Made by a program: the position numbers and the translations under genes
DNA from: Sycobia sp. Sy_11
Taxonomy: Eukaryota > Arthropoda > Insecta > Hymenoptera > Epichrysomallidae
Direction: 5' to 3'
Assembly (NCBI GenBank): GCA_018907035.1
Contig: JACCIC010000029.1
Coordinates: forward strand, 1,072,501-1,136,500
Length of the DNA: 64,000 bases
The notes under the pieces: model-generated
The model's database searches: none
The model's input: only the letters and a program-made list of their open reading frames with translations
What the model was told of the DNA's origin: nothing
In this document: positions 1-11,487 of the stretch, one piece after another
How positions within the stretch are numbered: the stretch's first letter is position 1
How the letters are laid out: each line of letters opens with the position of its first letter

Positions 1-49
1 CACCCTTACCTAATTGAAGATGTGGTCCAACGTTTCCAACGTTGTACTA

Positions 50-225
50 CGTTGGAAGTAGTCTGACTGTCTTCATTTTTAATTTTAATTTTTGTTTTTA
101 TTATTTTTTTACATTGATCTATTAATATTAATATAAATATATATTGATATTATTACGCATTATTTTCGAATGATTTCATTGGACTGTAAGACCAATGAAA
201 ATATTTATTAATTTGCTATTAGATT
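50..225 (+). repeat. Dispersed terminal repeat family, copy A
   Basis: This stretch shares two landmarks with copies near 8.4, 9.2, 29.3 and 35.2 kb: AGTCTGACTGTCTTCA at the left, and GGACTGTAAGACCAATGAAA followed by ATATTTATTAATTT at the right. It is most like the copy at 35.2 kb, with which it also shares the AT-rich centre (ATAAATATATATTGATATTATT). The copy at 29.3 kb lies just upstream of a Penelope-like ORF, so these may be terminal or LTR-like pieces of that element. That link is inference. Confidence 0.6.
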
Positions 226-1800
226 ACCTTTATTTGAGATACCAAATTAAATGATTCTTAGAGTAGAGAATCTTCAGGCTCAAAATATCTCTTATTATGG
301 AAAAATGCTAATATTGTATTATAGAATTATTTACTTCTTCCATCATATGCAAATTCCATTAATTCATGAATGTATATCTTTCAACAACTCTTCTTTGCAT
401 TATACCAATAGGCATATACTTACGATCATCAGTATATATTTACAATATTAAATAAATATTTTTAAAATAAATAACTTATATGGTATCGCAGTACTTGCAA
501 AGAGAGTGTCTGAACTTCAAGTCACAAAATTTAAAAGAATTTTTTACATGAGTATGCAATTTCCATATTAGCTACATTATCGTCTAAAAATTTCATCGAA
601 AATTTTATCCACAGTGATAAACTAAAATTACTATATTTTGAAATTATTAAATTATTAGAAAATATTTTTAAATGATTAAAGGTGTCACGATACGAGGTTC
701 AAAAAGCAAAATCGCTCGCAAGGCACACAGCTTCTTCACTCCCTTCCCTGTCGCCCCCTCAAATCTTCGCATATAATTATTCAATCTATAAAACAAGCAG
801 AGCGCCCTGTCATAAACAAGTATATTTGCGGTGCTCTTTACCTCATATTCCTACTCGCTCTCACAAACGAGGTTATATATAGATAGAAACTACATTTTTG
901 GTTCCAACATAATGCTGTAGAAATATGGAAAGATTACATGAAAGAAACATTCAATTATAATATATTTTATAGCGACGGTTATTCCATGTCATTGACTCTC
1001 CCTAGAGTGCAAATCACTTTCAGGGTTCAAGCCTTAACTGCAATAGGGGCAAAATAATTAATGTAAATAATTGAGGAACACTCACGCAGTATTTACATAA
1101 ATATAACATGTGTTAAAGCATATATTACATGAGTCTGAACTTGCAAAAGTTCTAGATCTTTGCGGCTGATCGAGTAATGGGCTTAATAGAGTCGACCTCC
1201 CTACCTAAGAATAGAAGAAAAGAATGAAAGAGAAAAATGATGCCAATTTATGAATGTGTTGTGGGACTCTGCACAACGATATCTTTGAATGAATGATCAT
1301 CACGCGGAGCCGAAATGCACTGGAAGTACGGAATGGGCAACTAAATATCGACCTTTCATACTGACTGATCGGGGCCGCCGGTCTTATCAACAAATCATGG
1401 TCGGTAATATAAAGACAAAGGAAGCACCTTCATCAGAGAGCTTAATAAATGGGTATCTCTCGGAGAGTGACCCCACAAGGAAGAGCCCTCATTTGAATGA
1501 TAGAAGGCAACTCAATGAATCAATATGTACTAGTGAACATATGAAGATTAGAGGGATGCATTCTGGAAGAAATGGCATACCGCCTTAAGGCTCTCCAGAG
1601 AGTTGAACACCTTGTTTTTGGGGTGCAAAGTTCGAGAGAGTCAAGGATCAATAGTAGGTTAGACTAAGCTATTTTCCTAAATGAGGGTCCCATCCACGGT
1701 AGCTCTTACAGGTATGTCTTGGGGGCTGTTCTTGTTCTGATGAATTCACCGCTGATGTGTTCAGAAGGCCGCCCATATGCAGGCATGAACTGTTTCTTTC
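226..1800. other. No gene seen; AT-rich sequence
   Basis: I see no recognisable coding region. A 99-codon open frame at 1289-1588 (+) matches no family I know and has no splice or motif support. The sequence becomes less AT-rich from about 1140 towards the LINE-derived block at 1810, so 1140-1800 may be upstream, decayed LINE sequence. That is a guess from position. Confidence 0.4.
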
Positions 1801-1809
1801 TTATACGTA

Positions 1810-2375
1810 AATTGTTTACAACAACGATATTTAAGAGCAGAAGAAAAGGAGGAAGAGTTGGTGGATGCTGTTTCCAAGGACTTAATAGGGATTCCAGGAG
1901 CCTAATATGATCAGAGAAGTTTCGGCCCGTTAAGTGAATTCGGGCCCGAGGAGATTCTTCTCGAACTTTCTCGACTGGTGAAGATCGTACTTAAAGCACT
2001 GAAGATGCAACCAAACATCAAGAAGGATGTAAAAACCGGCCTTCTAAAAGTTAAATATATCAATCGAGAAAAAGAAGAAGGAGAGCAATAACAAAAATTA
2101 AGAAGAACCAAGAAATAGGTCGGATATCATGAAGAGAAATAAAACGAATAAGTCGAAATCTAATGTCACAGAGCTGCCTGAACATGAAGGGAGGATGAAG
2201 GACTCAATAACAGTATACTAGAAAAGGAAAAAATAAAAATAAAGAAGAAAATCATAAAAATGGATACCATAGCTATAAGGCCGGCTGCGGACAAGACCTG
2301 CACAGAGGTTTTTGGAGCTGTCCATGATCGTGTTAAGCCTAAGGGTACTGGCATACAGGTAAAAACATGTTTTTT
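1810..2375 (+). pseudogene. Decayed LINE ORF1 (gag-like), R1-type
   Basis: Two blocks in different frames resemble the ORF1 (RNA-binding, gag-like) protein of R1-group non-LTR retrotransposons. One near 2023-2081 reads VKTGLLKVKYINREKEE, like the conserved stretch upstream of the coiled region. One at 2275-2361 reads IRPAADKTCTEVFGAV followed by RVKP and TGI, the usual ORF1 segment before the zinc knuckles. Several stops and frameshifts lie between them. No zinc knuckle or reverse transcriptase follows, so this is a truncated relic. The family is assigned from remembered motif resemblance only. Confidence 0.6.
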
Positions 2376-2574
2376 TTGTTAAGTCAGATTGGAACGAATA
2401 ACAATTATTTCATAGAAAAATTGAAACAATATAACGTGATTTTTCGTTGAACTATCTTGAGAAGAGAAACTACTCTTTTGATTTAAGTTTGGATAAGCAT
2501 TTTACTCTGAACCCAACTGATCGATTATACTTCTGTAGATAGTAGAGCGCTTCTTATGAAAACTAAGGATATCT

Positions 2575-3000
2575 TTAAGCTAGGATACATTTGTTCCTTT
2601 TAATGTTTCCTCCCATTTTTCTGTTATATCTAATTGTTAATTTATGTTTAACGTGAAGCGTTAGTAGCGAGTTCCATTGATCTATCGATTGTTGAAGAGC
2701 CTCCAGTAATCTCATTTCTTTCATGGGTATATCGATGAGATTTCTGAGTGAAAATTTCTTAGAATCTCGCATTTGTTCAAGTAGCTTACATACCTGTTGT
2801 TCATCTATAAATCTAGAAAAAAATCTTTCGGGTACTGTTTGAGTCTTAAAGTAGCGATAATCGCCACACGGTCTCAGCCTGGGTTCTTCTTTCTGAAAAG
2901 TTGTAGTGAGCTGATTCATTCCTCTTTTTGACGAAAAATATGCGCATTCTTAGCACTTCTTGTGGAAGAGTTCCTTGGTTACATCAAGATCCTAGGTTAG
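2575..3000 (-). pseudogene. Short scrap of Ty3/Gypsy reverse transcriptase
   Basis: A 114-codon frame on the minus strand begins with a segment containing RLRPCGDYRYFKTQTVPE. This resembles the conserved Gypsy RT entry motif (W-RPCGDYR-LN--TVPDRYP), preceded by a degenerate equivalent of the SPWASPLHMVPKK stretch. After that motif the similarity is lost, and the rest of the frame does not follow RT order. The scrap is probably a chimera of a Gypsy fragment and unrelated sequence. It has no catalytic YxDD motif and cannot be functional. Confidence 0.5.
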
Positions 3001-3010
3001 TAGTCATGTA

Positions 3011-3560
3011 GGACATTCAGCTATTAGCATGTCCATTGTAATTCTATGGTATATTAAAGACCTTCCTGACCCTGGTGAAACAACGGGTGCAGCTTGCAGC
3101 AAACAAAACACTATTCTCCGTTGAGGTTTTGCACTATGCGTAACGAAACATTTACACTATATTTTTCAAAAGGAAATCTAATTCAAGCGCTTTTAAAAAC
3201 GGGGTAACCAGTGTCAGGATATCTATATTAATATGTTTCTGTGGGATGGGCATGTTACACCAGAAAAGATGATAATTTAGTGATACAAAAAAAAGAATAC
3301 ATGTGTAAAATAATCTGTAACACTCCGTCTTCACTATTCAATCAGTTGAACATATTATTATTAATTCTTACTTGTTAATCCTACTATTCTGTTTGAAATA
3401 TTAATAAACAATATAGTCTTTGTAAAAGATTTAATACAAAAATAAATTAAACAAACAATAAAACTATTAAATAATTGGATTCTCCTTATAGATCCTCTGT
3501 AACATATAAGAAAAACGGAAAAATAAATTATTATTTCGTGCGATTTTCTTATAAATACGA
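3011..3560. other. No gene seen
   Basis: AT-rich spacer between the Gypsy scrap and the mariner. The open frames here are short, hydrophobic and without motifs. Confidence 0.4.
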
Positions 3561-3565
3561 AGGTG

Positions 3566-4645
3566 GATTGATAAGTTTCTGGCTTGACCAAGAAAAACAA
3601 CGTTTTTAAGATTTTTTTTACGTCTCTATATAATCTCCTCTAAGGCTGATACATTTCTCATAGCGGTGTTCTCGTCTAGTAATGCCATCTGTATAGACTG
3701 TTTCGTGAAGCTCCTCAAAATACCCATTTACAACTTCGATTACTTCTTTATTGTCCGCAAATCTCTTACCACCAAGCCATTTTATGAGGTTAGAAAACAG
3801 ATAATAATCACTCAGGGCTAGGTCTGGAGAGTAGGAAGGGTGTGGCATCAATTCAAACTTCAGATCGTTGATTTTAGCCATCAAAACGATTGACGTGAGC
3901 GCTGGTCCAAACGTTGGAATAAGTCTGCGTAATATTGACGACTGATAGTTTTGCCCTTTTCAAGGTAATCAATGTATAATACCTCTTGCGTCCCAAAAGC
4001 AGTAGCCATAACCTTATTCTTCGAAAAAATTGTTTTTACCTTTTTTGGAGATGGTTCCCTGGTCCAATCCACTATTTAGACTCTTGTTTGATATCAGGAG
4101 TGTAGTGGTGAACCCAAGTTTCGTCAACGGTTACCAACCGATGCAAAAATTCGCATGGATTACGCTTATTCAATGCCAAATTGGCGGTAGAAATGTTCTT
4201 TCGAATCAATTTTTGGTCGACTGTTAGCAAACGCGGTTCCCATCTTGCACAGAGCTTTCCCATGTACAAATGTTGGTGCAAAATATTTTGTACACGTTCA
4301 TATGACATCTTATAGATCTCAGCTATCTCACACACTTTTCATCTGCTGTCTTTCAGCACTATTTGATGGATTTTTTCGATCATATCGGGAGTTGTGACCT
4401 CAATGGGGCGTTCTGAGCGAGTATCATCAGAGGTGCTTACACGATCCTTTTTAAACTCGGAAACCCACTGCTTAACGGTTGAATATAATGGGGAGGATAT
4501 CCTCAGTGTTGAGTCCATCTCTTCTTTAATTTCCTTCGGTGTTAATCCTTTCAAATAAAAGTATTTGATGACAACACGATTCTCCAGCTTTTTCATTTTT
4601 ACGAAAAACACAGAGACGTCTTGTTCAGCGTACTCTCAAACCTAA
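3566..4645 (-). pseudogene. mariner transposase relic (one stop, two frameshifts)
   Basis: Read on the minus strand, four overlapping frames give an almost complete mariner transposase. The N-terminal helix-turn-helix domain is at 4611-4339. The linker and first catalytic aspartate (VDETWVHHY) are at 4335-4072. The middle is at 4072-3881. The C-terminal part with HPSYSPDLALSDYYLF, carrying the third catalytic aspartate, is at 3884-3618. One in-frame stop near 4337 and frameshifts near 4072 and 3884 break it. The 3' end runs into a terminal-repeat-like GGTGGATTGATAAGTTTCTG near 3560. No matching repeat is clear at the 5' end, which abuts an unrelated dispersed repeat at 4655. The DD34D mariner assignment is firm; the subfamily is not determined. 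Confidence 0.9.
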
Positions 4646-4654
4646 ACTAATATG

Positions 4655-4750
4655 GCGAGCGGACTGAAACTATAGCTACATGTTATCTAAGGATGGTACT
4701 ATAGAATGCCATCTCAAGGTAGGCCTAATGGCGCCATAACTTGTCCAGGC
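4655..4750 (+). repeat. Dispersed ~100-bp repeat, copy 1
   Basis: The sequence starts GCGGACTGAAACTATAGCTA, continues through TATCTAAGGATGGTA and ends near TTGTCCAGGCC. It recurs in the same orientation at 50871-50970 with roughly 80-85% identity by eye. Flanks of the two copies do not match. It could be a fragment of an LTR or of a LINE 5' UTR; no coding content or Pol III boxes are visible. Confidence 0.7.
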
Positions 4751-4760
4751 CATATACGAA

Positions 4761-6990
4761 AGGCCGGGGCCCCCTGAACTATTGTGAATGCAGCTCCGTC
4801 CTCCTACTTAGAGCTGACGTTCCGACCAGCTCTCATGTCTGAAGAACTGACACAACAGATGCTTCGGCAGAACCTTTAGAATGACTAGTACTAAATGACT
4901 ACCAGTGTCTGATCTCTGTCTGATTATTTTGCGACGTCAAGCACACTATCGACTGCATCAAACGAGCTTCTTTGACCTTCTGGCTTTCAGTAACGATTTG
5001 TCGACCTATTTTATATAGCAAGTTGCACTCAATTGATCTCATCAGTAGAGCTTAGACAGTTCATTGCTATCTTCTTTACATGGTCAATGTAATAACGTAG
5101 CATTTTGGAGTTCGTTCTATTTTACAAAAAAGTCTATTAGTATACGATAAATGAGCCAGGCTCATTTCACACCCTCCCGATGTCTTCAAATGAACAGGAG
5201 CTTATTCTAACTATTTTACTTTAATGAAAAATGCTATGAATGTCACTAGCATTCAATTATCAGTCCAATACAAGAAAGTCCATTGATACCTCTGCTATGG
5301 CTCTTTGATCGCTGATAATGTATTGCTTCTTTATCACGAGACTAGATGATTACAAGTCAATATAAGCTCTCCGTTCGGACGCAGCACATTCTCTTACTTT
5401 CGGTATTCTGAGTCTCTAAAAATGCATTAAAAATCCCGCTTTATTTTAGCATATATATTTAACATACTTTTCAGAATACACTAAAAACTCGTGAGGATAC
5501 ATATTGGTGATACGTGCCCTAATAGCTCGTTCGATGGCAGTGTATAATGCTCCCTCTAAAATTAAGATTATGGTACAATATTATTAATAGTCTTAACAAT
5601 ACTTCAATATACAATAGAAGCGAGCCACACTCGTATAATGATTTGGTGATCTGTGGGTGGATTTGAAATTTCATTACTCTTAAACGAACTCTTAATTTCA
5701 TCACTCTTAATTCTCAAAACTGTTATTTGATGTATTACAGAAAGATTCAGAATAATTATTTAGTAATTTGTTATTTGTTTGTTTAATATATTATTATTCA
5801 GCAACTAACTGCTATTATTTTGCGATACGGCATGTAAAGTCTGAACACAATCGGCTGCGAAATTAGTAAGATTTCTTACAATTTTATTTCTATTCATATG
5901 ATTTAAATTTTCATCAACTAATGCACCATCTGAAGCAGTAATACTAAATTTCATAGAAATCAGCGTATCTTCTAATATTTTTTTACCATTGTTTTCAGTT
6001 TTTTTTCGATCGTTTATAAAATGTACAGAATAGACACGATTTTTATAAAAACTTTAAACCTGTAAAGGTATCTGATATCGACAGTTATCAATTCAAATTG
6101 TTCTTTCTACAAATAATATACCAATTATCAATATAAATACTTATTGAAATTACTTTCTTCAAAAATATAAAATAAGGTAAGTATGATAATTTATAATTCA
6201 TTATCATATGCATACTCATTTCTTTAATATATTTATAAAATTTTTTGTATTTACATATTTCCCTTATGTATAAAATTTTCCTCTGTGCATGTTGCTAAGA
6301 AATAAAAGTGTCCAAATTTTATTTCAATTATTCTCAAATGTTGTTTTATTGGGAATCTAAAATAATTAGCTGAAACTTTTTCAAAGTAAAAAAATTAATT
6401 TCTGACAACAATTTCTAAACTTTTCCGTATACGCAAATCATGTCCCTTTATTTTTTACAAATTGTGTATTTATATATATTTTACATTAATGAATCACATT
6501 ATATCCTTGGAGAATTTTTTTTTGTTAAAACTACTCACAATTTAGTATACTGAATGTATTCAGTATCTGTCAGTTCAATTAATAAAGCGGAGTAAATATA
6601 CAATTATGTATTTAGTTTTTTTTTCATTTGAAGAAATATATTTTTCACAGATATGCAATGTAGGAAAAATTTAACCCAATTCCTTTATTTACAAGTTTTT
6701 TATAAATTATGATCTAGACTAAAAGTTGAATAAGAACTTTGTAATATAATAAAATATTTTTGTATAATTTATAAGATCTTAAATCCAGTGTAGGTATAGT
6801 ATCTTCACTTTATTAACAGTTTCTATTTGAAATTTTGTCGTTGATGTAAAGTCAATAAGGAAAAGTGGACAAAAAATATGAAGAAAGAATAGTGAATCTG
6901 TTTTCGTGGAAACGTGCTTTAACACTTTGACAAGGATAAGCAAAATTAATAGCAAAAGGTTTAGATATATCCTACGAAAGAGGCCTACGA
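4761..6990. other. No gene seen; AT-rich desert
   Basis: The first 400 bases are of mixed composition and the rest is strongly AT-rich with homopolymer runs. No open frame has recognisable motifs. Confidence 0.4.
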
Positions 6991-7165
6991 TGGCTCGATC
7001 GCTAGAGCGAAGGATTAGTAACTCGGTGATCCTAGTTCAAATCCCGGTCTCGGCCGATTGACACTAGCATTGCCGTAATTATTTGCATGTGCTTTGTTTA
7101 CAAACACATCGTAGACCTCCGTCGCTGATTAGCACCGGTCTTTGGAAGCATAAATAGAGCTCATG
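6991..7165 (+). repeat. tRNA-derived SINE, copy 1 (3' truncated)
   Basis: The 5' part carries Pol III internal promoter elements: an A-box-like TGGCTCGATCG at about 6991 and a B-box-like AGTTCAAATCC at 7034-7044. A D-arm-like GCTC...GAGC lies between. The body (GATTGACACTAGCA... GTAGACCTCCGTCGCTGATTAGCACC... GGAAGCATAA) is shared with the copy at 16356-16555. The poly-A tail is missing: this copy ends near GAGC at 7160 and passes directly into Tc1-like sequence. A tRNA head with an unrelated body defines a SINE rather than a tRNA gene. Confidence 0.8.
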
Positions 7166-7195
7166 ACCTGAAATGGTGAAGATGAATATGAAGAA

Positions 7196-7870
7196 AGACA
7201 ATGAAGAATCTTCTGTTGACTGAAAAACATGTGTCAAAGCGACTCGCTTGGGCGCATAAGAATATTGATAGAGATTTTGAAAATGTCATTTTTACTAATG
7301 AATGTTCTATATGGGCACTTGTGTCGTCATATGAGCCTGGTCAACTTCTACCAATAGGCTTGTTCAACGGATAGTAAAACACGGAATAAAGGTGCATCTT
7401 TACGGCTGCTTTTCAAAGCAGGTATTCGACACTTTGCACCTCTTTATTGACAAGCTAAATGCCAAGAAAATGATAAAATTCAATAAAAAGGCTTTACTGC
7501 CATCTGCCAAACGATAGTTCATCGGAAAAAATGAAGATGGAATTCGGCAGGAGGACAACGATCCTAAACACCACAGCAAGCTCTATATCGAGTGGAAGGC
7601 TCAATCTGCCGATCGATACATTGCATTGACCGTCGCAGTTGCCCGCTGCAAACTCTATTGAAATTGTGTGTGCATATATTAAATAGAAGCTTCGTAGAAG
7701 CCACATATACTTTGAAACAGTTGTCTTACCAAATTTGTCGGATCTGGAGATCATTGCCACTAGAATACGCCGTCAAATTAATAGAAAGCGTGCCTCGGAG
7801 ATACCAGGCAATTATCGACGCCGGTGCTGACTAGACACATTATTGACCGAATTGCATCATCGTTCATAAT
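7196..7870 (+). pseudogene. Tc1-like transposase relic, C-terminal two thirds
   Basis: The + strand, with several frame changes, contains the diagnostic Tc1-family catalytic order. First comes LLTEKHVSKRLAWA then VIFTNECSIW at 7282-7314, where the first catalytic aspartate is replaced by asparagine (codon 7297-7299). Next is QEDNDPKHHSK near 7550, carrying the second aspartate. Then a degraded PSQ...NSIE stretch near 7630-7670 marks the glutamate region, and the tail includes IWRSLPLEYAVKLIESV at about 7740-7790. The N-terminal DNA-binding domain is not seen, its place being taken by the SINE. Terminal inverted repeats were not found. Certainly inactive. Confidence 0.85.
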
Positions 7871-8400
7871 GAGTACAATGTATATATAAATATGAAATTT
7901 TTATCAAATAAACTTTTTTATAAATTAATACAACCATGCTCTTACTTGAGAGACTATATATAATAGAAATATTCATTATTTATTTAAGAAAAATCAAATA
8001 AAAAAAAATCACATGAACATTTTTTTCTATCATAGTAAATATTTATGACTAAGCCAAATGGAATTATTATTAAATATATATGCTTCGTTGTATTGTTTAT
8101 ATTTTGATATATGGCTTATATTTGTAAGACGATAACTTATATTTAAAAAATTATAGAGGATTTTGCGTAGGGGTTATATATGTGATGCGTGTATTTGTAA
8201 AAGAACTTAAGCTTTTAGGTCAAATTGAACACTGCACATATCTGTGCACAATGTACATATACACATGATAGTATACCAATAAAGTAAAATTAAATTTTTA
8301 TATCAAAGATTTTTAAAGTTCAATTCTTACCATCCGTTCAGAAATAATATAGATACATTCAAGATGATTATTGATCGACTAAGAAAATCGGTAAATTAAA
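7871..8400. other. No gene seen; AT-rich
   Basis: Very AT-rich sequence without open frames of note. Confidence 0.4.
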
Positions 8401-8408
8401 AATTGTAC

Positions 8409-8516
8409 TTACTTATATCGACTGTTCTGAATTCAATTAATAAATATTTTTATTGGTATTACAGTTTTTATACAACAACATATTATACTAATATGACAGA
8501 TAGACTGATCTTGTTT
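8409..8516 (-). repeat. Dispersed terminal repeat family, copy D
   Basis: On the + strand it reads CTTATATCGACTGTTCTGAA, then AATTAATAAATATTTTTATT, and ends GACAGATAGACTGATCTTG. This is the reverse orientation of the copy at 29296-29400 and parallel to the one at 35108-35282. The middle is shortened relative to those copies. Confidence 0.65.
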
Positions 8517-8896
8517 ACAAGCACCTCCTGAAAAGAAATTATTACTAAAAATAAAATAAATTTCGATTAAAAATTAAAAATGATAAAAGTATATTATATA
8601 TTATGTTATTAAAAGATAACTTAACTGCCCCCAGCACCTTAAATTTAAATGTACCTAAATGTCTGACGTTAGTGCTTCGAAATGTGGGCCGAATACAGTT
8701 TTCTTCCCATTTATTAAAAAGTTTTCTTTATGTAAGAATTCGCTCAAAAGAATGGCAATGAATTCTAATACAAATAAAATCATTGTATTTTAAAGAATTT
8801 TTTATCAATACTTTGTTGATCATTTGAAGTATTTATAGATTCATAGAACAATTTAATGAAAATTTAAAAATAGAATAATTATATTTTTATTTTTAG

Positions 8897-9050
8897 AATG
8901 CCAAAAATACATGTGTTAACAGTGGTTACTATATGAGCGGTTATAATACCATATCTAAAGGTACAGCTTTGCTACGTCCTTATAGTCCAGTATTACTTTT
9001 ATCTAATAGTACAGATATCTCCGGACATTCCCAAACTCTTACAAAAACGG
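8897..9050 (+). CDS. Probable internal coding exon of an unidentified host gene
   Basis: An open segment of 154 bp is preceded by a T-rich tract ending TTTTTAG and followed by GTAAGAAT, a good acceptor and donor. Read from its first base it encodes 51 codons with no stop, starting NAKNTCVNSGYYMSGYN, plus one extra base, so the downstream junction is phase 1. The peptide is rich in Ser, Thr, Tyr and Leu and has no domain I recognise. Codon composition is much less AT-rich than the flanks, unlike random intronic sequence. It is phase-compatible with the exon candidate at 37581. No start codon or upstream exon can be assigned in this window. Host-gene status is inference from splice signals and composition. 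Confidence 0.55.
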
Positions 9051-9240
9051 GTAAGAATATTATATTAAAATTTAATTAAGCATAGAAACCTGTCAAATCG
9101 TTCATTTTAATATTCGCTACAATTTTTCATATATGACAAATTATTAAACGTATCTTTTCCAATATTTGTATAGCCCTGATATAGCATCTAGTCCAATCCA
9201 TAGAAATTTTTTTTACTACAATATTAAAGATTGAAAATTA

Positions 9241-9304
9241 TACTTTTATCGACTCATTTAAATTAAATTAATAAATATTTCATTGGCCTTGTAGTCTGAC
9301 TACA
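9241..9304 (-). repeat. Dispersed terminal repeat family, copy E (short)
   Basis: Contains TTTTATCGACTCATTTAAAT, then AATTAATAAATATTTCATTG and GTAGTCTGACTAC, matching one end of the family in the orientation of the copy at 8409. Confidence 0.5.
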
Positions 9305-10255
9305 ATATTAATAACAGCAAGAAAGATTCAATTCAGGGTGAGAAAAATTGTCGAGAAAATTTTAAACAAGTATTTTATCACTCAAGAGCCAAAGAACGAG
9401 ACAGTCCTCCTCTGCATCCTTCTTAGAATTCATGCAGGCTGCGTAAGTTTTACCGCACGCACCCGGTTTTATGCGTATATATAGTCATGAAAATCAAGAA
9501 ACAGAAAGTTTGATTCCCTTCACCGTATGTAGTAAAAGAGCTGCCTGTCATACTAAACTTCTAACATCTAGACCCTGTTACTAAAGAAGGCTAATTTATT
9601 GTATGAGATGAATAGACTAGTATTAGAATTTAATTTTTCCCAAGAAAGCCGAAAAGTTGTGTATATAATATTTATACTTATTATGAATTTAGAAGGTATT
9701 ATTATTTAGTTTATTTTCTATAATCAAAAAGAATAACAAATAATGTATTAGAAAATGTATGTTTTGAACATATCAGACACGCCCTTAAACAGCTTTAAAG
9801 GATTTTAAATGTATAATTGTATTTTTATACATACTATAATGGTTCGGTACATGCTAATTGAGTCCGAATAAAAGTAACAATATGAAACGTGATATTTTGA
9901 TGGCTCTGTCCGTCTCTGCACCCGTTGGTGCTTACAGGAATGGTAGCTGTTCCACGGTGGTGATATACAATCTTTATTTACCGACTTACAGACTAAAATC
10001 TTAAAATAACTGATGCTCTGATATTATAATACCGGAAGATGCTTCGTATTTCTAAGGTGCTACAATTTACTACTATTTTATTACCTAATGACTATCCTGT
10101 TCTCGTATCCTATAAGCTAATTGCTACCTTACTATTTTTCGTAGTAATTCAACATATTCTAACTTTATGATTATGCTACGTGAGATCGCGACGCACAGCT
10201 ATTTTTCCTTATAAATTTCGCGCAAATTATAAAAGAAAACAACAAGACGAAATAA

Positions 10256-10258
<3 letters not shown>
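9305..10258. other. No gene seen
   Basis: Mixed AT-rich sequence. A short less AT-rich patch at 9340-9570 and another at 9895-9965 (GTGCTTACAGGAATGGTAGC) could be fragments of retroelement LTRs, but neither shows paired ends. Confidence 0.35.

Positions 10259-10330
<72 letters not shown>
10259..10330. repeat. (TA)n microsatellite, 72 bp
   Basis: Uninterrupted dinucleotide run. The long open frames crossing it (poly Tyr-Ile) are artefacts of the repeat. Confidence 0.97.
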
Positions 10331-10333
<3 letters not shown>

Positions 10334-10713
10334 TATGCAGGTTATCGAGAAGGTATCAAGTACAAATCGCTAAACTGCGTGCAGAATGTAGCAAAACGGA
10401 GGAAGAAAGAAAAAGAAAGCGACGTGGTTGTTGAGCGGCGTAGCGAGATCCGACTAAAAAAACTGTGGGACTCCGTCCACTCAAGTTTCGGAGCCTTGGT
10501 ACAGCCAAGTAACGAGGCTGCCTACACGTACCGGCTGGTACGAACTCGCCGAGTCATTCCGATCGCTTTCAGGTCACTTGATAGCTCTGGCTAGTAAAAT
10601 AGCCAATAGTGTAAGGGCTATTAACATTACTTGTATTCCTCTAATTATATATCTATTATATATAAGAGAGACATTTATCTTCTATATATGTATTAATATA
10701 TTTCTATCTATCT
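10331..10713. other. No gene recognised; mixed-composition block
   Basis: An 87-codon open frame at 10331-10594 (+) starts right at the end of the microsatellite, is Arg/Lys/Ser-rich and matches nothing I know. It has no splice or promoter support, so I do not call a gene. Confidence 0.3.
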
Positions 10714-10716
10714 ATA

Positions 10717-10766
<50 letters not shown>

Positions 10767-10808
10767 TAGATAGATAGATAGATAGATAGACAGATAGATA
10801 GATAGATA
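10714..10808. repeat. Compound (AT)n - (GATA)n microsatellite
   Basis: An AT run (10714-10764) passes directly into about eleven GATA units with one GACA variant. Confidence 0.95.
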
Positions 10809-10818
10809 TATATTGAGA

Positions 10819-11485
10819 AGCAGGAGATCTCCATTCATCCGTTTTTGTAAAATGTAACATGAATATAAGAACAAAGAACGTGCTTTCAAAAACTGCAAAT
10901 TCATAGCAAATTATATTATATCACTTACTGTCCTTATATTTATCCGAATATATTCTTATACACAAGTTGTTTTTCAAAAGTTCCCAAACTTTTTAAAAAG
11001 GGGTTCAACTAGTGGTGCAACCTATTTGTAGCCATGTGCTTTCAAAAAAGACATTTTCTATTTACATTCTGCTACCGCAATTGCATGATATTTGGATGAA
11101 TAGAAGCAAAGTTATTGTGTCTCAATTGGCAGGTTGTTTTCTTTTTTGGTCGAAAATGAGCATAGAGCTAACATTAAATTTTCTTTTAAACTCTGCAAAA
11201 CTTTTACCGAAACAGATCCAATGATGCAACAAGTGTATGATGGTCATTGTTTATATCGTGACCGAAACGTTCGGAATAGAAACTGTATACAGCTGAATTT
11301 TTTGTATTGATAGAAAAAAAATTTGAAAAGACATTAAGAAAATTAGTTTGATGTATATTTACTCGAATATAATTTATATAATGGCAATTGGCACAAACCC
11401 AAGCACCTGTTTTGCTCACACAGCATTTTCGATCATAGTGAGTGTGCTGTGAGCATGCACTTGCAATAACTCTTTGCAACGTTTA
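10819..11485. other. No gene recognised
   Basis: Open frames at 11012-11224 (+) and 11204-11479 (-) have no recognisable motifs. A mariner begins immediately after. Confidence 0.35.
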
Positions 11486-11487
11486 TA

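Noticed and set aside
1289..1588. 99-codon plus frame
   Set aside because: No recognisable motif, no splice or promoter support, next to a LINE relic.
6991..7070. tRNA gene
   Set aside because: A and B boxes are present, but the acceptor stem does not close and the same sequence recurs at 16356 fused to the same body with an A-tail. This is a SINE.
10180..10434. Open frames with long Tyr-Ile, Ser-Leu or Cys-Val runs (also near 15.6, 16.0, 40.5, 41.7, 49.5 and 50.3 kb)
   Set aside because: They are translations of dinucleotide microsatellites. Both strands and several frames are open at once, with no conserved flanks.
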